The translations under genes were made by a program, and so were the position numbers. 64,000 bases of DNA from Paenibacillus spiritus (lineage in GTDB: Bacteria > Bacillota > Bacilli > Paenibacillales > Paenibacillaceae): contig NZ_VYKK01000008.1 in assembly GCF_008710135.1 (NCBI RefSeq), positions 124,001 to 188,000 on the forward strand, given 5' to 3'. The notes under the pieces are model-generated. The model did not search any database, was not told the DNA's origin, and saw only the letters and a program-made list of their open reading frames with translations. Positions 17,289-28,149 of the stretch are shown piece after piece; positions within the stretch are counted from its first letter, which is position 1, and every line of letters begins with the position of its first letter.

Positions 17289-19403
17289 TTATGAAATCAG
17301 ACGAGACCGGGCAGCCTGCTCGGCCGAATGCCGAACCAGCCGCTCCAGCGGGCGCTTCAGCGCGAGCGCGGCGAGCAGCGCCAAGGCTGCGAATCCGAGC
17401 AGCCCGGCTGCATCCCGCAGAACCGTTTCAGACTCCGCTCCCCCTACCGCCTCGCGCAGGAGGCCGATGGCATAGGTGAAAGGCATGAACGGATGCAGCG
17501 CCTCGAAGAAGGGACCGGCGGTGGAGACCGGGAACGTCCCGCCCGAGCTGGAGAATTGCAGCACCATGAAGATAATGGCGATGCCCTTGCCGACATTGCC
17601 GAACACCGAGACCAGAACGAACAGCACGGTAACAAACACCAGGCTGATCAGCACCGCCGACAGGACGAAGACGGCCGGACTCGCCACATAGCAGTGCAGC
17701 AGGTACAGATTGCCGAGAACGGCTACCAGCGCTTGCAGCACGCCGATGGTAGAGAAGGTCAGCAGCCGGCCGAAGAAGAGCTGATACGGCCGGTACCGGC
17801 CTTCATCCGTCTCTACCGAAATCCGCAGCAGCGAGACCAGCAGCGTCCCGCCCACCCAGAGGGACAGCACTACATAGAACGGCGTCATCGCCGAACCATA
17901 GTTCGGAATGGGGAACAGCTTCTTCTCCTTCAGAAGGACCGGGCTCGCCAGAAAATCGCTTCTCGCCGCCATGTCTCCGGCAAGCAGCGCCGACACCTCG
18001 TCCAGGTTGGCCGCGCCCTTCACCCGGCGGACGGCATCCGCCGCCCGGCGCACCGCCTGCGTCAGTTCCGGCAGCCGGCCGCGAACGAGCGAAGCCGCCC
18101 GGTGCACGTCGCGGCCGGTCTCGGGCAGTCCGGCCGTGATCCGGCCGGACACCTCCCGCAGCCGCTGCTCGGCGGCGGGCCACTCGCCGCGGACCCAGAC
18201 GGCCGCGGCATCCAGCTTCGCTCCGGCCGCCGGCAGGCCGGAGAGCGCCTGCGGCAGCTCGGCCTTCGCCAGCTCGCCGAGCCGGCGCGCCTCCGCCGCT
18301 ATCGACGCGGCGGTCTCCGCCGCCTGCCGCAGCTCCGGCAGGCTGCCCTGCAGCGCCTGAACTGCGGCGCTGCCTGCGTCGGCGGCCTGCTTCGCGGCCG
18401 CCAGCGCCTCAACCGGCGGAGCGGTTGCCGCCGGTTCCGCAGCGGCCGCCGGCGGCTCGGCGGCGGCCTCCAGCGCCGCCCGGGCCGCTTCCAGCCCGGC
18501 CAGCGCCGCTTCGAGGCGGCCGGCGGTATCGGCCGCGCCCTGCTCGAGCTGCGAGGCGATCGCTCCGGCCTGCTCCAGGCCGGGCGCAAGCCGGTCCCGC
18601 AGCGGAGCCAGACCCGCGGCCGCTTCTTCGATCTGCGGCCAGCGCTCCTGCAGCAGCAGGACGGCAGAGGCGGCGGCATCGGCTTCCGGGAGCAGGCGGG
18701 TCAGATCCGCGATCCGCTCGGCTGCGGCCGCAATCTCCGGCCACTTCGCTTCCACCTCCAGCACCTTCTGCCCTGCCTCTTCCAGCTCCGGCAGCCGCTT
18801 CTCCAGCGCGAACAGCCCCGCCTCCACCCTTCGGATCATCGGAAGCTTCGAGACCAGCTCCCGGTCGGCGCGCTGCAGCGCAGCCAGCACCGTCTCGCTG
18901 AGCGTCCGGGTGAAATGCTCGTCGATCCGGGCCGTGATCGACGAGGCGCCTTTATCGGTAATCTTGGGCGCGATGGCATTCAGCTTCTCGTTGACCTCAT
19001 AGACCAGCTCCGGCTTGTTCTCCCCGCCTTCCAGAACCCCGGCCAGCCGGGCGGAGAAGTCGGCCGGAATGACGATGGCGGCATAATAATCGCCCCGCCG
19101 GACGCCGCTCTCGGCAGCTGCCCGGCTTACGAAACGCCAGCCCAGCGAAGGGTTGTTCCGCAGGCTCGCCACGACCTCTTCGCCGACATTGAAGACAGTT
19201 CCCGCAGCGGCGCTTCCCCGGTCCAGGTTCGCGACCGCCACCGGAATGCCCGATGTGCGGGTATACGGGTCCCAGACCGCAGCAACGTTCACCCAGTCAT
19301 AGACGGACGGGAGAACCACAAGCGCCCCTATCAGCAGCAGAGCGACCGGAGCCCGGAAGAGGCGGCGCCAGTCGGTCCGGTAGATCCGCAGAATCCCCGG
19401 CAT
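17289..19403 (-). CDS. YhgE/Pip-domain membrane protein with long coiled-coil ectodomain
   Basis: 704 residues from ATG 19403 (GGGAG about 10 bases upstream). One N-terminal membrane helix (VALLLIGALVVLPSVYDW) is followed by the YhgE motif (VAVANLDRGSAAAGTVFNVG), an Ala/Glu/Leu-rich predicted coiled coil of about 300 residues, and five to six C-terminal helices beginning SAMTPFYVVLSLWVGGTLLV, as in ABC-2-type permeases. The same plan is found in phage-infection protein Pip and in the T7SS component EsaA/YueB. The coiled-coil DNA (18150-18850) is markedly GC-rich. No partner ATPase is adjacent. Its role is not known. Confidence 0.85.
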   Translation of the reverse strand: MPGILRIYRTDWRRLFRAPVALLLIGALVVLPSVYDWVNVAAVWDPYTRTSGIPVAVANLDRGSAAAGTVFNVGEEVVASLRNNPSLGWRFVSRAAAESGVRRGDYYAAIVIPADFSARLAGVLEGGENKPELVYEVNEKLNAIAPKITDKGASSITARIDEHFTRTLSETVLAALQRADRELVSKLPMIRRVEAGLFALEKRLPELEEAGQKVLEVEAKWPEIAAAAERIADLTRLLPEADAAASAVLLLQERWPQIEEAAAGLAPLRDRLAPGLEQAGAIASQLEQGAADTAGRLEAALAGLEAARAALEAAAEPPAAAAEPAATAPPVEALAAAKQAADAGSAAVQALQGSLPELRQAAETAASIAAEARRLGELAKAELPQALSGLPAAGAKLDAAAVWVRGEWPAAEQRLREVSGRITAGLPETGRDVHRAASLVRGRLPELTQAVRRAADAVRRVKGAANLDEVSALLAGDMAARSDFLASPVLLKEKKLFPIPNYGSAMTPFYVVLSLWVGGTLLVSLLRISVETDEGRYRPYQLFFGRLLTFSTIGVLQALVAVLGNLYLLHCYVASPAVFVLSAVLISLVFVTVLFVLVSVFGNVGKGIAIIFMVLQFSSSGGTFPVSTAGPFFEALHPFMPFTYAIGLLREAVGGAESETVLRDAAGLLGFAALALLAALALKRPLERLVRHSAEQAARSRLIS

Positions 19404-19606
19404 GATCTCACTCTCCCTTGGCATAAATTCCGATATTTACTATGCCCGGAATCTCCCCGTTTGATGAATAGCCTTGTCTGCCGTGTGAACGGTTTGCAAC
19501 CTTTTTGCCCGAAATTACGTTTATAGAGGAAAAGAAGCGTTTGAGAACGGATGAAGCGGGTATATAAGCCTTATACCGTGCTTTAGCCAAGGGGGAGAAC
19601 CGATTG

Positions 19607-20152
19607 ATGAAGAAGAGAGCGTACATATTGTCCGTCCTGGTCCTGCTGCTTCTAACCCTCGTCAGTACGGCCAGCACGGGCGGAACCTTTGCAGTGGCCC
19701 GAAGCGCAGGAAGCGCGGCTGCGGACCAGGCAGCTCCGGCCGAGACCTATACCGTCTATCTGAAGGCCTTCCATACCGACGGCAATGGCTTCTCGGTAAC
19801 CACCGATCCGATTGATTGGTATGAAGGCAAGGCGGCCGACGCCATGTTCGCCAAGGAAGACCCGGAATCCTACCGGGAAATCGGCGGCGCGCCGGACGGC
19901 TACTATATTGTGAATGACAGCGACAATACCATTACCTATCCGGTCGCAGCCGACGCCTCCGTGAAGGTTCAATTGTTCGACCATACCGGCGATCCCGCCG
20001 ATCTCGATATCCAGTGGAATGAACCGGTCAATCTGGGAACGTTCATCGGACAGTTCGCTTCCTCGGATGTGATTGACCTCGGAGCCTTCCCGTATCACAT
20101 TACCGTGCAGAACGGACAGATTATCTCCATCGTGCAGCAGTACGTTCCGTAA
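19607..20152 (+). CDS. Small secreted protein of unknown function
   Basis: 181 residues from ATG 19607 with GGGGGAG about 10 bases upstream. The N-terminus is a signal peptide (KKRAYILSVLVLLLLTLVS, then an Ala-rich cleavage region). The mature part is acidic and rich in Asp, Tyr and Thr (YTVYLKAFHTDGNGFSVTTD, then TYPVAADASVKVQLFDHTGD) and looks beta-rich with no Cys. I recognise no enzyme motif. It is transcribed divergently from the yhgE-like gene and ends at a strong hairpin. Confidence 0.75.
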   Translation: MKKRAYILSVLVLLLLTLVSTASTGGTFAVARSAGSAAADQAAPAETYTVYLKAFHTDGNGFSVTTDPIDWYEGKAADAMFAKEDPESYREIGGAPDGYYIVNDSDNTITYPVAADASVKVQLFDHTGDPADLDIQWNEPVNLGTFIGQFASSDVIDLGAFPYHITVQNGQIISIVQQYVP

Positions 20153-20206
20153 CCGGCACCCTGCTGCACGCATACAACGTTCCGTCTGTTCGAAGTCTGG
20201 AACAGC

Positions 20207-20242
20207 AAAGTGCCAGCCCATTATTATCCGGGCTGGCACTTT
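20207..20242. terminator. Bidirectional terminator
   Basis: AAAGTGCCAGCCC (20207-20219) pairs perfectly with GGGCTGGCACTTT (20230-20242), followed by TCATTTTCTT on the plus strand. It ends the secreted-protein gene and probably also the arabinose operon coming from the right. Confidence 0.9.
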
Positions 20243-20285
20243 CATTTTCTTATGAAGCGGCTCTCTCGATCAGGTTGTAAATTTC

Positions 20286-21251
20286 TCAGCGGCCCGACTC
20301 GGTATCGGGCTGTGGCTCGCCGAACTCCGGCAGGCCGTCTTCGGTCCAGCCGAAGATTTTGACGCGGGTATGGCGGTTCGGATCGTACAGCGGGTCGCCC
20401 GTAATCTCCTTGTAGCTGCGGGCATGATAGACCAGCACATCGCTGCCGTCTTCGTCCACGGTGAAGCTGTTATGTCCCGGTCCGTACTGGCTGTGGGCTT
20501 CGTTCGTCCGGAATACCGGCTCCGGCAGCTTCGTCCAGGAGGACGCCTCCAACAGATCGGCGTTCTCGTCCGCCCACAGAAGGCCGAGGCAGTAGTTGAA
20601 GTCGGTGGCGCTGGCGGAGAAGCTGATGAAGATTCGCCCGTTCCGCTTGAGAACCGCCGGGCCCTCGTTCACGCGGAATCCGATAATCTCCCAGTCGTAT
20701 TCCGGCTGCGAAATCATCGTCTGCTTCCCGGTCAGCGTCCACGGATTGCTCATTTCTGAAATATACAGATTGGAATTGCCCTCAATCTCCGGATCTTTCT
20801 GGGCCCATACGTAGTAGAGCTTGCCCTTGTGCTCGAAGGTAGTCGCGTCCAGACAGAAGGATTCCCATGCGGACTTGACCTGTCCTTTCTCGGTCCATTC
20901 CCCTTCCAGCGGGTTCTCCGAAGCATTCTCCAGCGCGAACATCCGGTGGTCGAACAATCCGTCATTCGTCTCGGTCGTGCGGGCGGCGGCAAAATAGATA
21001 TACCATTTGCCCGCATTAAAATGAATCTCCGGCGCCCAGATATTGGCGCTCAGCGGCCCGGTCTCGTATTTGCGCCAGACAATGGCCGGTTCGGCCTCAG
21101 CCAGTCCTTCGAGGGACGAAGCCCGCCGCAGCTCGATGCGGTCGTATTCCGGCACGGATGCCGTGAAATAGTAGAAGCCGTCCGTATGTCTGTAAATCCA
21201 GGGATCGGCGCGCTGTTCAATCAAAGGGTTGTTGAATGTCTTCTTGTTCAT
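20286..21251 (-). CDS. GH43 family glycosidase (intracellular arabinofuranosidase-like)
   Basis: 321 residues forming a single five-bladed propeller domain. The three acidic residues of the family are visible: catalytic base Asp in EQRADPWIY (near 16), pKa-modulating Asp in CLDATTFEHKGKLYY (near 133) and general-acid Glu in RVNEGPAVL (near 195). There is no signal peptide, so it acts inside the cell on imported arabino-oligosaccharides. It is last in the six-gene arabinan operon, 37 bases after the GH51 gene. GH43 also contains xylosidases, so alpha-L-arabinofuranosidase is chosen from context. Confidence 0.9.
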   Translation of the reverse strand: MNKKTFNNPLIEQRADPWIYRHTDGFYYFTASVPEYDRIELRRASSLEGLAEAEPAIVWRKYETGPLSANIWAPEIHFNAGKWYIYFAAARTTETNDGLFDHRMFALENASENPLEGEWTEKGQVKSAWESFCLDATTFEHKGKLYYVWAQKDPEIEGNSNLYISEMSNPWTLTGKQTMISQPEYDWEIIGFRVNEGPAVLKRNGRIFISFSASATDFNYCLGLLWADENADLLEASSWTKLPEPVFRTNEAHSQYGPGHNSFTVDEDGSDVLVYHARSYKEITGDPLYDPNRHTRVKIFGWTEDGLPEFGEPQPDTESGR

Positions 21252-21288
21252 ATCGGCTTATCTCCTTCGTATGAATTGGACCCAGGTG

Positions 21289-22767
21289 TCAAGACAGCTC
21301 AAGCACGATGACGGATGCGGCCGGGACGGCGCAGGATAGAAGGCCGTTCGCCAAGGAAGCGCCGCGGAATGCCGCCGGTTGAATCCGGTCCGGGGCCTCG
21401 AAGGTATTGTGGGCTTCCAGATCGGAATGGGTCAGAATCCGGCCCGTTACGGAGGCCGTCTCGGCCCCCTCCACCTGAATCGTCAAGGAAGCTCCGTCAC
21501 AGTGGCTCAGGTTGCAGAGAGAGAGATAAATGCGTCCTTCCCCATCCCGCGATGCGGTTGCGCTGATTTGCGGCAGCGGCTGGCTGCCGTGCGTATACAT
21601 GGGGCTGTCAAAGACAAGCTCCAGATACTCGTTGTCCTGATGCACGCTGTACATCTCCAGCACATGATAGGTGGGCGTCAGGACAAGCTTGTCGCCTTCG
21701 GTCAGCACAGGAGCCTGCAGCACATTGACGGCCTGGGCCAGATTTGCCATATGGACGCGGCCACAGTGCTTGTGGAAGATATTCAGATGAATGCCCGCCA
21801 CCAGCGCATCGCGCAGGCTGTTCTGCTGGTAGAGGAAGCCCGGGTTGGTGCCCGGCTCGCAGAGGAACCAGGTTCCCCATTCGTCTATAATGAGCCCGAC
21901 CCGCTTCTCGGGATCGTACTGATCCATGATCGCGGAATGCCGGGTTATCAGCTCATCCATATGGAGGGCTTTGCCCATCGTCTCGGCCCAGTCGGCTTCG
22001 TCGAAGCCCAGAGCGGACTTCTTCTGTTCCCAACTGCCCGGGATGGTGTAGTAATGCAGGCTGAGGCCGTCCATGAACCGGCCGGCTTCCCTCATCAGCG
22101 TCTCGGTCCAATGATAGTCATCGACATTGGGGCCTCCCGCGATTTTGTACAGCCGGTTGTCGCCGTAATTGCGGGTATACGTCTGATACCGCCGGTACAG
22201 ATCGGCGTAATACTCGGGACGCATATTCCCGCCGCAGCCCCAGTTCTCGTTGCCGACGCCGAAATACTTCAGCCGCCACGGTTCCTCGCGGCCGTTCCGG
22301 CGGCGCCAGTCCGCCATCGGCGATTCGCCGTCGAACGTCATATATTCCACCCACTCGGACATCTCCTGAACGGTGCCGCTGCCGACGTTCCCGCAGATAT
22401 AAGGCTCGCAGTCCAGCAGTTCGCACAGGCGGAAGAACTCATGGGTGCCGAAATGATTGTTCTCGGTTACGCCGCCCCAGTGGGTGTTGACCATCCGCTT
22501 GCGCCCTTCCCGAGGGCCGATGCCGTCCTTCCAGTGATATTCGTCGGCAAAACAGCCCCCCGGCCAGCGCAGCACGGGAATCTTCAGATTCCGCAGCGCC
22601 TCCAGGACATCGGTGCGGTAGCCTTCTGTATTCGGAATATCCGAATTCTCGCCTACCCAGATTCCTTCATAGATACACCTGCCGAGATGCTCGGCGAAGT
22701 GACCGTAGATATGCCGGCTGATCCGGCCTTTGCTCTTGTCCGCCTTCAATTTCATTACAGTGGTCAA
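21289..22767 (-). CDS. GH51 alpha-L-arabinofuranosidase
   Basis: 492 residues, the usual length. [20 protein letters not shown] opens the (beta/alpha)8 barrel. [14 protein letters not shown] (near 175) holds the acid/base Glu and [11 protein letters not shown] (near 295) the nucleophile Glu. A C-terminal beta domain follows. It removes terminal arabinofuranosyl units from short imported oligosaccharides, having no signal peptide. The start is TTG at 22767, with AGGAGGGAACGGC directly upstream; the ATG four codons later is too far from this site. It differs clearly from the other GH51 copy in the operon, suggesting different linkage preference. Confidence 0.95.
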   Translation of the reverse strand: MTTVMKLKADKSKGRISRHIYGHFAEHLGRCIYEGIWVGENSDIPNTEGYRTDVLEALRNLKIPVLRWPGGCFADEYHWKDGIGPREGRKRMVNTHWGGVTENNHFGTHEFFRLCELLDCEPYICGNVGSGTVQEMSEWVEYMTFDGESPMADWRRRNGREEPWRLKYFGVGNENWGCGGNMRPEYYADLYRRYQTYTRNYGDNRLYKIAGGPNVDDYHWTETLMREAGRFMDGLSLHYYTIPGSWEQKKSALGFDEADWAETMGKALHMDELITRHSAIMDQYDPEKRVGLIIDEWGTWFLCEPGTNPGFLYQQNSLRDALVAGIHLNIFHKHCGRVHMANLAQAVNVLQAPVLTEGDKLVLTPTYHVLEMYSVHQDNEYLELVFDSPMYTHGSQPLPQISATASRDGEGRIYLSLCNLSHCDGASLTIQVEGAETASVTGRILTHSDLEAHNTFEAPDRIQPAAFRGASLANGLLSCAVPAASVIVLELS

Positions 22768-22845
22768 GCCGTTCCCTCCTAATCTCTATATGCGCCCGGG
22801 GCGCTGTTGATCGTCCACGCTTCCTCCCTGCCGGAGATCGACAGG

Positions 22846-22899
22846 TCATAGGAGCGGGAACACGACCGGAGAATCCGGAAACACCGGCTTCTCGTCCAT
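22846..22899 (-). CDS. 17-codon ORF with strong ribosome site, possible gene remnant
   Basis: Right after the permease stop (TAG, 22912-22914) comes AGGAGGCGAATC-ATG, then MDEKPVFPDSPVVFPLL and a TGA. A shifted frame after the stop reads YDLSISGREEAWTINSAPG and ends just before the GH51 ribosome site. This fits either a tiny translated peptide or the two ends of a deleted gene. No function is claimed. Confidence 0.35.
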   Translation of the reverse strand: MDEKPVFPDSPVVFPLL

Positions 22900-22911
22900 G
22901 ATTCGCCTCCT

Positions 22912-23763
22912 CTAGCCTTTGACTCCCGAAATGGCGACCGACTCGATAATCTGCTTCTGGAAGATCAGGAAGGTAATCAGCATCGGCAGCAGCGCAATAA
23001 TGGATGCGGCCATAATGAGCGGATAATCGGTCTGGATGGCATAAGTCGCATTAAAGTTCGCAATGACCAGCTGAAGCGTCTGCTTCTCCGGCGAATTCAG
23101 ATAGATAATCGGCGCCAGATAATCATTCCAGATGCCCATGAACCACAGAATGAGCTGGGCGGCAACGGCCGGCTTGATGAGCGGGAAGGTAATCGAGCTG
23201 TACAGCCGGAAATAGGAGCTGCCGTCAATCTTCGCGGCCTCGATAATGGCGTTGGGCACGCTGCTGAGATACTGCCGCAGGAAGAAGATCATGACAATGT
23301 TGCCGAACAGACCGGGTACAATCAGCGGCAGCAGCGTGTCGATCCAGCCCAGCTTGGAGAACAGGAAGAACTGCGGAATCATGACCGCGGGATACGGAAT
23401 CATCAGGGACGACAGCATCAGCAGAAAAATTTTGTTCTTCAGCGGGAATTGCAGCTTGGCGAACGCAAAGGCCGCGAGACTGGAGGTCAGCGTTCCGACC
23501 ACCGTTACGGACACCGCAATGATGACGCTGTTCTTGATGCCGTTCAGCAGCGGACCAGCCGTCCAGATTTCCTTGTACTTGTCAAAAACAAACGGATGCG
23601 GAATCCACACCGGCGGCAGGGCGAACACATCCTGCTTCTCCTTCAGGGACGTGGAGAGCATCCACAGCAGCGGCCCGATCATGAAGACGGCGCCGATGGC
23701 CAGCAGAATAAAGATCAGGGCATTGGTCAGTTTTCTTCTGCCCGAATAGGACAATGAGTTCAT
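22912..23763 (-). CDS. ABC sugar transporter permease, MalG/CUT1 type
   Basis: 283 residues with six membrane helices. The EAA loop that docks the ATPase is EAAKIDGSSYFRLYSSITFP, near residue 190. The ending AISGVKG is typical of MalG-type permeases. It works with the upstream permease and lipoprotein to import arabino-oligosaccharides. No ATPase gene lies in the operon, so a shared MsmX-like ATPase encoded elsewhere is expected, as in Bacillus. A 21-base gap separates it from the upstream permease. Confidence 0.94.
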   Translation of the reverse strand: MNSLSYSGRRKLTNALIFILLAIGAVFMIGPLLWMLSTSLKEKQDVFALPPVWIPHPFVFDKYKEIWTAGPLLNGIKNSVIIAVSVTVVGTLTSSLAAFAFAKLQFPLKNKIFLLMLSSLMIPYPAVMIPQFFLFSKLGWIDTLLPLIVPGLFGNIVMIFFLRQYLSSVPNAIIEAAKIDGSSYFRLYSSITFPLIKPAVAAQLILWFMGIWNDYLAPIIYLNSPEKQTLQLVIANFNATYAIQTDYPLIMAASIIALLPMLITFLIFQKQIIESVAISGVKG

Positions 23764-23784
23764 AGGGTCTCCTCCTTTACGCGA

Positions 23785-24672
23785 TCAGTCGACGTCGAAC
23801 GAAGATTTCTCGTTCATCCGGAATTGGATCAGTGTCACAACAAAGATGAACAATCCGAGTACGACGGCCATCGCAGACGCATACCCCATTTGGAAATTGC
23901 CGAACGCCTTCTGCCAAATGTAGAACACGACGGAAGCGGAGGCATACTCCGGTCCCCCTGTAGGCGTCATAATGTTCATTTCGGTGAAGATTTGCGAGCC
24001 CCCGATGATGTTCGTTACTACGATAAAGAACGTAACCGGGCGGACCATCGGCCAGGTGATATGCCAGAAGGTCTTCCAGCCCCCGGCGCCGTCGAGCTCC
24101 GCCGCTTCGTAATACGAGCGGGAGACGCTCTGAAGGGCAGCCAGATAGAGCAGCATCGTATAGCCGAGACCCTTCCAGACGGCCATCATAATCAGCGCAG
24201 GCTTGACGGTATGCTTGTTGGCCAGCCAGTTCGGTCCCGAAATGCCGAACAGATCGAGGAACTGGTTAACCAGACCGAAGTCGCCGTTATACGCCCAGCT
24301 CCACATAATAGAGATGGCGGCCAGCGACGAAATGACGGGAACATAATAGATCACGCGGAAGGCCGTCGTGCCGGGAATGCCCCGGTTCAGACCGAGCGCC
24401 AGCAGCAGCGCCAGCGTAATGCCGACCGGAATGCCGAGCATCATGTACAGGGTGTTGAACAGCGCCTTGTGGAACAGCTCATCGGTGAGCAGGTCCTTGA
24501 AATTGCTCAGGCCGATGAAATTCATCTGGCCCAGGCCGTCCCAGTCGGTCAGCGAGCCGTAGATGGAATAGATCATCGGATACAGCGTAAAGACGAGCAG
24601 ACCGATCAACGGCGGAAGAATGAACAGGAATCCATAGATCCGCTCTTTCCGGTAGAGGCTGGATTTGAACAT
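23785..24672 (-). CDS. ABC sugar transporter permease, MalF/CUT1 type
   Basis: 295 residues from ATG 24672, ten bases after GAGGTGAT; the GTG at 24684 would overlap this site. Six helices are visible, the first being IYGFLFILPPLIGLLVFTLYP. The EAA loop is YYEAAELDGAGGWKTFWHIT near residue 205. It forms the channel with the MalG-type partner directly downstream. A stem-loop lies between it and the binding-protein gene. Confidence 0.94.
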   Translation of the reverse strand: MFKSSLYRKERIYGFLFILPPLIGLLVFTLYPMIYSIYGSLTDWDGLGQMNFIGLSNFKDLLTDELFHKALFNTLYMMLGIPVGITLALLLALGLNRGIPGTTAFRVIYYVPVISSLAAISIMWSWAYNGDFGLVNQFLDLFGISGPNWLANKHTVKPALIMMAVWKGLGYTMLLYLAALQSVSRSYYEAAELDGAGGWKTFWHITWPMVRPVTFFIVVTNIIGGSQIFTEMNIMTPTGGPEYASASVVFYIWQKAFGNFQMGYASAMAVVLGLFIFVVTLIQFRMNEKSSFDVD

Positions 24673-24703
24673 TGCACGTATCACCTCAAGTTCTGATTAG
24701 AAT

Positions 24704-24750
24704 GAAGAATGCTGCCGGGCCGCTTGGCATCAGCGCCGGCAACATTCTTC
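24704..24750. other. Stem-loop between binding-protein and permease genes
   Basis: GAAGAATG-C-TGCCGG (24704-24718) pairs with CCGGCA-A-CATTCTTC (24736-24750), fifteen positions with one mismatch, in the gap after the solute-binding gene. On the minus strand it is followed by TTCATTCT. Such hairpins in sugar ABC operons let the binding protein be made in excess over the permeases. Confidence 0.7.
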
Positions 24751-24768
24751 ACTTGACTTGCAGACGGA

Positions 24769-26172
24769 TTACTTCTTGGATTTCTGCTCCTGTGCAATCG
24801 CCTTGTCGAGCAGCTTCTGCATCTTCGGCTGTTCGGACTTCACATAATCGGCAGCCGTAACCTTGCCGTCGAGCACAGGCTGAATGTCCGTGAAGAACAG
24901 GTCATACCATTCGGTGTTGTACGTGTAGTTGCCCGGCAGCGAACGGCCGTACTCGTTCACGACTTGCAGGAACTCTTCCTTGTTGGCCGGCTTGATGGAG
25001 GAATCCTTCGCCCACGTGTCGGCCATGTCGATCAGGTTCGGAATCTGCACCTTCGCTCCGACGAGCAGGTCCATGCCTTCCTTGGAGGTCGTCAGGTAGT
25101 TGGTCAGAGCCACCGCTTCTTCCGGGTATTTCGTCTTGGCCGATACCCCGATGCCGAGCGATCCGGTCCAGGTTGCCGATTTGCCGGTGGAGCCGGCCGG
25201 CCACGGGATGAGATCATATTCGAACGGCAGTTTGTCATAGGTGCTCATATCCCAAGGTCCGACCGGGAAGAACGCCATTTCGCCCTTCATCCAGCGCTGG
25301 TAAGTATCCAGGGTCTGCGCTTGTTCCGTCGACGGGGTAATGTGGTACTTGTTCTGCATATCAGCAAAATACTGAAGCGCTTCCGCGAATTTCGGATCGT
25401 CGATCGTAACCTTGGTCTTCGTGGAATCCAGCCAGTCGGCGCCGTTGGACCATACCATCGACTGCAGCGACCAGTTCACGTTGAAGCCTGTGCCGAACTG
25501 GTCCACTTTGCCGTCACCGTCGGTGTCCTTTGTCAGCTGCTGGTTGACCTTGATGAACTCATCCCAGGTGTACGGCTTATCTTTATCAGGGAGCGGAACG
25601 CCGCTCTTCTCGAACATCGTCTTGTTGTAGCCGAGAGCGAACGGGCCGACGTCTTTCGGCATGCCGTAAATGTCGCCCTGGCCGGCGGTTGTGCCGTCGT
25701 ACCGGTACAGGTCAATGCCATATTTCCAGATGTTGTCGAGGTTGATGCTGCTGTCCTTCTCAATATAAGGGGTCAGGTTCAGCAGAATGCCGCTGTTCAC
25801 GTAGGCTTTAATATCGCCGGGGCCGTAGTAGAAGACATCGGGAACGTTGTTGCCGGTAATTGCCGCTTTCAGCTTGGTGGCGTATTGATCGGCTGCCGTA
25901 ACGACGATTTTAACCTTGACGCCGGGATGATCTTTCTCGAACTGATCGACGACTTTCTTGTAGGCGGCCTGCTCGTCGGTGCCTCCTCTGAACATGAATG
26001 TCAGGTTCTTCGTTTCACCGCTGGACGATTTGCCGGAAGCATTGCTGCCGGCCGTTGCGCCCGCGCTGCTGCCCGCGTTGCCGTTATCGTTGTTGCCGCC
26101 GCAGCCGGCGAGGACTGCGGAGGATGCCAGCACCAGAGACATGACGGTGAACCAACCTTTTTTCTTTAACAC
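24769..26172 (-). CDS. ABC transporter solute-binding lipoprotein (CUT1, arabino-oligosaccharide)
   Basis: 467 residues. The signal peptide ends [11 protein letters not shown], a lipobox, followed by a Gly/Ser/Asn-rich linker to about residue 52. The family-1 binding fold then starts ([38 protein letters not shown]). The GTG start at 26172 has AGGAGGGG about 6 bases upstream. It captures oligosaccharides outside the membrane and delivers them to the two downstream permeases. The substrate is inferred from the GH51 and GH43 neighbours. Confidence 0.95.
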   Translation of the reverse strand: MLKKKGWFTVMSLVLASSAVLAGCGGNNDNGNAGSSAGATAGSNASGKSSSGETKNLTFMFRGGTDEQAAYKKVVDQFEKDHPGVKVKIVVTAADQYATKLKAAITGNNVPDVFYYGPGDIKAYVNSGILLNLTPYIEKDSSINLDNIWKYGIDLYRYDGTTAGQGDIYGMPKDVGPFALGYNKTMFEKSGVPLPDKDKPYTWDEFIKVNQQLTKDTDGDGKVDQFGTGFNVNWSLQSMVWSNGADWLDSTKTKVTIDDPKFAEALQYFADMQNKYHITPSTEQAQTLDTYQRWMKGEMAFFPVGPWDMSTYDKLPFEYDLIPWPAGSTGKSATWTGSLGIGVSAKTKYPEEAVALTNYLTTSKEGMDLLVGAKVQIPNLIDMADTWAKDSSIKPANKEEFLQVVNEYGRSLPGNYTYNTEWYDLFFTDIQPVLDGKVTAADYVKSEQPKMQKLLDKAIAQEQKSKK

Positions 26173-26231
26173 ACTAACCCCTCCTAGAAATATTTAGCTG
26201 GAAGCTGTTTATAGAAGAATTGCTATATAGA

Positions 26232-26249
26232 AGAGCCATAAACGGCTCT
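26232..26249. other. Short hairpin between GH51 and binding-protein genes
   Basis: AGAGCC (26232-26237) pairs with GGCTCT (26244-26249), and the minus strand continues TCTATATAG. A six-pair stem is weak, so it may be a processing or partial attenuation site. Confidence 0.35.
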
Positions 26250-26261
26250 AACTACCGGCGG

Positions 26262-27803
<1,542 letters not shown>

Positions 27804-27831
27804 TTAGTAAAATGATTAAAAATGAATTGAA

Positions 27832-27845
27832 TGTATCCGCTTACA
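27832..27845 (-). promoter_or_regulatory. CcpA (cre)-like site
   Basis: The minus strand reads TGTAAGCGGATACA. It matches the cre consensus TGWAANCGNTNWCA at all but one fixed position and has TGTA/TACA symmetric ends. It overlaps the predicted transcription start of the arabinan operon, a position where CcpA blocks transcription in glucose. Confidence 0.7.
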
Positions 27846-27850
27846 GGTAT

Positions 27851-27879
27851 AAAATAACACATAGAAGGACCCTTGTAAA
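27851..27879 (-). promoter_or_regulatory. Promoter of the arabinan operon
   Basis: On the minus strand TTTACA (27874-27879) and TATTTT (27851-27856) are 17 bases apart. The start of transcription would fall near 27844, about 55 bases before the GH51 start. Both boxes deviate from sigma-A consensus, as expected for a regulated promoter. Confidence 0.55.
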
Positions 27880-28086
27880 TAATAATATATAAAACATTTT
27901 AGTTTTATTTGAATTTAACTAGGAAAAGCCTCTGTAAAGCAGAAATACGTTTGTTATTGACTCGATTTTCGACCTTTTACTACATATTTATATAAAATAT
28001 AATCATGTTTATCCACAGAAAAGATTAAAACTTACTTTATTGTGGGGTGATGGGTAATAAAGCTTTCCTTTTTCTGTACATAAGTT

Positions 28087-28104
28087 TATAATTGTTTAAA
28101 ACAA
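28087..28104 (+). promoter_or_regulatory. -10 box and palindrome before the ArsR-type gene
   Basis: A perfect TATAAT (28087-28092) is followed directly by TTGTTT-A-AAACAA (28092-28104), a symmetric 13-base palindrome at the expected transcription start. No good -35 is seen. The palindrome could be the regulator's own operator. Confidence 0.5.
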
Positions 28105-28149
28105 CATTATTCCTCTTTTCACAAAGTCACTGGGAGAAGGTATCCATCC

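Noticed and set aside
17328..19526. 732-codon plus-strand frame opposite the yhgE-like gene
   Set aside because: The protein is Arg/Gln-rich low complexity from the antisense of a GC-rich coiled coil. No start signal.
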